Below, piece by piece: positions 58,220-64,000 of a stretch of 64,000 bases of DNA (positions within the stretch are counted from its first letter, which is position 1; each line of letters starts with the position of its first letter). The stretch lies in contig JAMKCH010019918.1 in NCBI GenBank assembly GCA_023653785.1, positions 1 through 64,000 of the forward strand, read 5' to 3'. The position numbers and the translations under genes are program-made. Origin of the DNA: Ophioderma brevispina (Eukaryota > Echinodermata > Ophiuroidea > Amphilepidida > Ophiodermatidae). The notes below the pieces were generated by a model. That model had not been told where the DNA came from and did not search any database. It saw only the letters and a program-made list of their open reading frames with translations.

Positions 58220-60315
58220 AAAAGAGGGGCATGGGAAAATCCATTCCATTCACTTTTTCGGAATTTGTATATGACTATACCTGCGAACGAGAATGCTAAG
58301 AAATGCGTATTTGATCATAAAATAAGTGATTTTGTAATTAGAAATTGGGATCCAGATTGGACTTACCGGCAGAGCTGGAAATGTTACGTTTAAATGTCCG
58401 TCTATGATGAAATATGCCCACGCTCTATGGAGAAGATAACCTCTAACTTGACTTGCCTGAACAATAAAACAACTAATGGATTAGCGTAGACAACGTACAG
58501 TACATGTCGCTATTTCCCTGCTATTTCACATTGGAAGCCGTTTCAGCAGCCTTTGAATTATCGGGATCCCCCTATAATAAATTATTCTAATTACAAAATT
58601 CCTTCCGTTGCGACCCCAGCATTTTCGAGCTTAACCTTCACAGGTATGTTTACTACCTGTTACCAATGCAACCGTGTAAAAATCATCAATTTTTTTTTAA
58701 ATGGGGGGCGCTCTTCAAAAAATGTTCTAAATATTGCTTTAAAGGAGTGACCTTGCTAAATCAGAAAATTGAAAAAATCATCTAAATCAGATTTTTACAT
58801 ACAAGTCTCAACACTCACCCTACAAGTGATAAGACTGGAAGCACCTAATAAGGACACAGAGGATTTTTACTCATTACTATTCATGTGGACCCTTCACAAC
58901 AACAAATATTTTGAAGGAGATTTATATCTGTAAAAACAGCTCTCTCCTTCCTTTTCTGACATTTTTTTTCAGTCAGAAAAAAAATACTTGAAAGAAAGTC
59001 TACGACACATCCTTTCCAAAAAAAAAAACCCTCTACTGCAATCTTCAAAATATTTTGACTCTTTGGAGCTTTGGTTGGCGTTCATCATCAATAGTGTCTT
59101 TAAGTCTGTGCCATCCAACATACGCACAAACCAACAGTTCTTTTGTCACTCAAATATATCTTATTGATACATAAATCGTTCAGGGAATAGCCCTGTCCTG
59201 CAATGTCAAACAATTCCTACCAATTGTTTACCAATGACAGATCAATATAAATAAACACATACCCAACATGCAAGACTAACCCACAACTCCCACAGCTCCC
59301 AATTGGTTTTCACAAAGGCTCAAGTTTCAGTGTCCAGCTTAAAATCAATGCACTGTCTAGTGTTCAAAGTATGGTGGCCATCACCTCCCTCTCCTCTTTT
59401 TAATATGTGGCATTCCAGTGCCGACTGGTCCCCTTTATTTTTTATTGACTTTTCCCGGGCTTGGATTTTGTTTGAAAGGGAAGTACTGGAAGTGTCTGGG
59501 AGCTGCCGATGCATCATTTTGTATGCACAGAGGTACTGTTGAACGGGTTTCATGTAAATTACTACCAGAGTTTCCATATATTAAACTTATAAAGCACTCA
59601 TTTTGGGGCGATTTTCAAAACTGTTAGCCCTGTCTTGCTCGAACTGGCTCAAATTCAATCCCAAGCCTTTAATTAGACAACTGGAAAGGAAAGTCGTAAT
59701 TTGATAAGAAGCCTTTCTGTCAATTTTTTGGGGGGAAGGGGGGAGGCCTAGCAAATACATAATTTTACAACCAATCTCGAAGACTTGCACTAACTTCATT
59801 GTTTTTTGTCATTATAGGCCTAAAAAATTCCCTATTCCTCTTTTTAATTTTGAGACAAAAGTAAATTCATTGTTATCGGAGTCAATAATAGAGCCGAATG
59901 GTACCCAATCTGGGGAATTTCATGACATCAAGAAAACATCCAAAATAAGGACTTTTGGTCCTCTTTCCCAAACACTGTTCATTTATGAAATTTTTAATCC
60001 TACTTGTCATTTATTTATTTTTATTTATAATTTTTAAAATTATAGCTGACATTTATTTTGTTGGAAATTAGGGATAAAGTGTCATACATGGATGAATGGG
60101 TTCTATTTTTAAAATTAGTAGTTTTTTTTAGAAACAAAATTAAGAAGTGGTTTTATTCCCATGATTGAGGTTGTCACACTGAAACGCAAGACAATACCAC
60201 CACAGTTGTGGAAGTTTCCCTGTAATTTACACTTCAGCTTGGTCCCTGACCTTTTTATTTTGCCTGAAATTTTTAATTCCTATTGGCATATAAATTATCT
60301 ATTAAAAACAATATA
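58220..60315. other. No gene recognised
   Basis: Short open frames on both strands, including an 85-codon reverse-strand frame at 59320-59577 that overlaps forward frames. No motif recognised. Confidence 0.35.
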
Positions 60316-60333
60316 CGCGGTCCCCGGACCGCG
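60316..60333. repeat. GC-rich hairpin
   Basis: CGCGGTCC and GGACCGCG around two C. It stands directly beside the third copy of the 5995-6320 repeat family. Confidence 0.85.
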
Positions 60334-60340
60334 AGTATCA

Positions 60341-60475
60341 TCTGCTGTTGCAGTCCATGAATGGGGCCACAGGTCACATATGTCATCAAAGTCCATCACA
60401 AGGTCACCAACATGTCACCCCACCGCCCCTCTTTTCCACACAGCATTGTGCCCTTACAGACTCATACACAGCATG
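60341..60475 (-). repeat. Third copy of the 5995-6320 repeat family
   Basis: On the reverse strand: TATGAGTCTGTAAGGGC, GTGTGGAAAAGAGGGGCGG, GGTGACATGTTGGTGACCTT. It combines blocks that are split between the two copies near 6000. Confidence 0.6.
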
Positions 60476-60501
60476 CAATATATTTACGGGTTAACATTTT
60501 G

Positions 60502-60519
60502 CACCACCACCACCACCAC
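60502..60519. repeat. (CAC)6 microsatellite
   Basis: Six CAC units. Confidence 0.95.
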
Positions 60520-60650
60520 GGGTGATGCATAACGCGGAAGTGCACGCACACATACCGAGCACACACAGACATAACGGCAGAGTAATCCCTAGTGCCTTCT
60601 GCAATTCTTGCAGACACACTTGTCAGATGAGTCAGATAGTTGTCCATTTT

Positions 60651-60761
60651 AGTCGCCTCTTCCGACATGCAGGGAATACAACTCAGGCCATTCTTAAACC
60701 TGAACCTACGGGGGCCTTTTAGAGTCGCTTCTTATGACATCAGGGAATACATCGGGCCTAG
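60651..60761. repeat. Partial tandem copies of an AGTCGCCTCTTNCGACAT repeat
   Basis: AGTCGCCTCTTCCGACATGC with AGGGAATACA recurs 71 bases on as AGTCGCTTCTTATGACATCA with GGGAATACA. From memory this type of sequence is part of SINE-like repeats in invertebrates; I cannot verify it. Confidence 0.5.
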
Positions 60762-61189
60762 TCTTTAAAGCCGTGAGCCTTCAGCCTGGGTTGTTTTGAA
60801 TTTGCGACTAGAAACACGATTTTGTGAGCCCTCTGTAGAGTTCTGTGTAAAATAAATTGGTCACCCAAAATGGAGTACTTTTTGCTCATAACTTCCAAGC
60901 CAACATTTTTAAAAGCCCTAAATTTTACAGGGTACTGATAAGAAAATACTTTCTTTTGATCCAATTTGACCAATCTGGTAAAATCTGGGATTCCTGGGCT
61001 AACATAAGTGATCAGGCAGGCCCATGGCCCTAAATATTAAAACATGCACACCCTTTACGAGATGACCTGGAAAAAAAAAATTGCACATGACTTGTTTCTG
61101 GTGCATTGCGTTGATTCACAGCTACCACCTGTTTTATGCGTGGTTCCCTAGATTATCCTTGATAATGAATTCACAAAATTGATTGTTGA
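60762..61189. other. No gene recognised
   Basis: No coding signal or clear repeat. Confidence 0.4.
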
Positions 61190-61460
61190 TCCCGATCTTG
61201 AGGGTTTGGGCTAAAGCCAATACTTGTTTCCCACGGTCCCATAGGCACTGTACTGTAATTTTCTGTCCCTTGACGGAGAGAAAATACGATGAAATAGAAA
61301 ATATAAACTTGTGAATTTCTTACATATACGACCAAATTTGCACGACGGGATTAGGTACACGTGGATTTACGGCTCAAGGTCAACGGTTCAGATGACATAA
61401 AATCTAAACTTTGTTTATGCTAAGTCGGGGGGAGGGAGGTTGTGGATCACAAAAAATGCC
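61190..61460 (-). repeat. Inverted copy of part of the large duplicated unit
   Basis: Read on the reverse strand, GCAAATTTGGTCGTATATGT, AAGAAATTC, GGGACAGAAAATTACAGTAC and TATGGGACCGTGGGAAACAAG match 29070-29175 and the corresponding part of copy A near 22600-22695. Confidence 0.65.
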
Positions 61461-64000
61461 CCTTTAATCGTATCAGGGACCCTCTTGTCTTGAAGAAAAT
61501 CGCAATACAAAATACTGATCTGAATCAATTTGAGAATGAGACAGTGCTGAAGATGCTCTAAAAAAACTGAGGAAAACGAAAAAAATATGGGTCATTTACC
61601 TGACGAGTTGTTGCTTTATGAAAAAAATAACTGCCGCTCCCTAATGGACCCTACACTGCCAACATGATACTAGAAACAACATTTAGTGATTTGGAAACTA
61701 AAGTGTATGAGCAAGAAACATTAACATTATCGATTTTCATTGTATTGTACTCCTGGCAGTAATTCAACAAAGTACACCATTAAATATTAATTTTTTAGTT
61801 TTTTTGTGTGAATTTTTCACAAAATATGACATCACAGCTGTGAAAAATAACATGTTATAATAATAAAACAAATAAATGTCACCAGAATCACAAGGTTGTT
61901 ATGAACCTCCTAACAGGCTATGAAAAACATGGCTCGAACACGAATGACTGAATAAATTTGTGGAAATTTTAGCATTTTAGATCTGATAGCACTTAATACT
62001 AGCATAGACATAGGGAAAGACAGCTCATTGTGCTCATGGTACAGTCATAAATATATGCTGTATGTAGTAATTATTACAGTGTGCTCAAGACCCAAGCTAT
62101 GAATCTATTAATATTGATACAGGAAACGTACGAACGTACACAGTGTTAAATTGTAAATATTTGTCTTTGCACTATAGAATTAGAGTGGGTGCACTGAGTG
62201 CTTGGTTTGTATGGCAATGACACTGAAATGTGATTAGATTATGATAGTTTACCTTATTAATCAAAGCAAAATATTATTAGACTGTGGACCAAATAATGAA
62301 TTCTGATTGATTAGTTTAAGGGATATTTTTTTCATGAAAGATATCCCCGCGATATGCAAGCCTACAGTGGTATAAAGACTGCATGGTCCATTGATATTTA
62401 AGTCAATAATTAATGCTTGGTATTGTTAAATACTTTCAATGGCTTACTGTCATACAGCCGGGTATTTCCACAGTGTAACACAAAGCACATCTTTTGACCC
62501 GCAGCAAATAACATGTTGAGCTTTACTGAAAAACTGTAAAACCTCCAATAATACTATGTATATTGTCCATGTATGGAATGTGCCAAATACTATTGCAATT
62601 GGATGGAACAGAATGCCTTTGTATGGATGGAAGGCCAGTGGTGTTCAAAGTTTATTGCGCCTCAGACTCAATAACCCCTGCGTTTACAAAATACTGAAAA
62701 GTCCGACAAACGCAAATTCCTTAATGACCCCACTGTGGCATAATATCACTGGAGTAATACAGCCTGCAATTTTATTGCATCTGCTTCACTTGGGGGATTC
62801 TCTCACGTACTATTTAAAACTTTGCTGGCTGTTAATTAAACAACACACCACAGTTATGCTGAGATGATTATGGACACAAGGTTCCCCCCAAATAAGTATT
62901 TCTTGGAGCAGGCCGTAAACCAGGGGGGGTGGGGGGGGGGCAGCAGGGACCTCAAAATTCCAAAAAGATCCCAAAAAACCCCCTGAAATGGCCTTAAAAA
63001 ACAACGGCCCCACAAATCATATTTTGTAAGCGGCAGCGCATCAAAAATTAAGGGGGTTTTATGAAAATGCTATTTAGTTGAAAAAAAGGTTAAATTTGTT
63101 TCAAAGATCCACTTTTGTAAAAGTCTCCCCGTCCTTTTTTTGGAGGGAGGGGCAACTTTGGCCAAAAAAGGTTCCCCCTTTTGAAAAAAGTCACAACTCC
63201 CCTAATAAATCCTGGGTATGGGCCTTCTGGAAATATGAGGGGGGGGGGATGATGTATGGTCTGGGTCTTGAAAAGTGTGATTGTTGTACAGGGTCACTGC
63301 TGGGTATTGTACTTGGTTAATAAATTTTGGTATTAGGTAATGCTGTCTTTGGAATTTGGAAAATCCAAAATTTGAGTGTAATCAGCAAGAATTCAGACAC
63401 TAATTAGAAAGGGGGATTGGGATGGGTTTACAGCACATAGTTAAGGAAGGAGATGAATATGGTTCTGGGTTTCAAACAAATAAGAGGGGGAGTGGGGGAG
63501 GCGTAACAAGCCTGATAGGTAGAACAAACAGGAGAGCCTTATTGTGTCAAAATAAAAATATTAAATGGCAAGACTATCTCCCCTGCAAGCAAATGAACCT
63601 AAAGTACAGGAAAATATTTCCTGAAAATTGTACCCGTAGGGAAAACTATACCACCATTCTGAAGACAAATTGAAAAATCTGAAATGACAAAAAGTTGAAG
63701 TGAATTTTGAAAGTGTGTTCAAAGATGCGTCCAATCTTACAAGACTACTTTAAAGTGGAAATTTTCGCGCTACATTATTTTCGAGCTGGGTTTCCGTCGC
63801 ACTCTGAGCTACAAGCACGAAATTAAAAACCCCGCCAAAATGTTTATGTTTTTGTGTGGTAGTCTATGTAGGATAGCTGAAAAGGCGAATTTAAAAACAA
63901 GCAAAATGTAAAAATCGCTGAAAACTCGAAATTTTACATTGCCGAAAATTATCAACTTTTACAGGTACATTCAAAGCTATTTGCAATTGGTACACAGACA
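61461..64000. other. No gene recognised; G-run and repeat-like stretches
   Basis: A G-rich tract near 62920-62940 leads into CCAAAAAGATCCC-type sequence like the inside of the 48197 MITE, suggesting another decayed copy (about 62920-63200). Near 63730-63800 a TTTAAAGTGGAAATTTTCGC block looks like the start of a repeat that runs off the window. Several open frames of 80-103 codons have no recognisable motif. Confidence 0.3.

Noticed and set aside
1..64000. CRISPR arrays, operons, prophage or bacterial insertion sequences
   Set aside because: Repeats are irregular with no spacers of fixed length, and the gene content is that of an animal genome.

Overview
The window looks like AT-rich nuclear DNA from an animal, most likely a marine invertebrate; I cannot name the group. 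There are no bacterial-style gene rows, tRNA or rRNA genes, or CRISPR arrays, and almost no long open frames. What can be recognised is one broken seven-transmembrane receptor gene, several decayed non-LTR retrotransposons, many short inverted-repeat DNA transposons, and a great many minisatellites and local duplications.

Layout. 624-1600 holds a class A GPCR reading frame, split over all three forward frames, with a possible splice acceptor before it and a polyadenylation signal after it. 3074-4170 and 17466-18401 are two copies of a TA-flanked transposon with CAGGGTG ends. 11605-11908 is a MITE with AAGGCC ends. 20222-26854 and 26855-33285 form a head-to-tail duplication of about 6.5 kb. 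Each half carries a (TC)n run, a GACGAG minisatellite, a poly-C run, a roughly 180-190 bp repeat with an AAGATGGCCGCC core, and a reverse-strand retrotransposon sitting inside that repeat. 34255-38165 holds a second, smaller direct duplication plus foldback sequences. 42029-44798 is the most striking object: a 2.8 kb element with about 300 bp terminal inverted repeats that carry their own subrepeats, a repeat-built interior, and a 174 bp MITE nested in the left arm. 46148-47792 and 48919-50560 are two more reverse-strand retrotransposons of different lineages. 48197-48577 and 50675-51092 are two MITEs with G-run ends and 8 bp target duplications. 51093-64000 is mostly unassigned sequence with local tandem duplications.

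A theme of the whole window is that related copies differ largely by one-base insertions and deletions, and the GPCR is broken the same way. This suggests either old neutral decay or, at least as likely, uncorrected long-read sequence with partly unmerged haplotypes. Every frame break and duplication below should be read with that in mind. No operon-like or cooperating gene set is present; the functional candidate is the receptor, and the rest is mobile and repetitive DNA.
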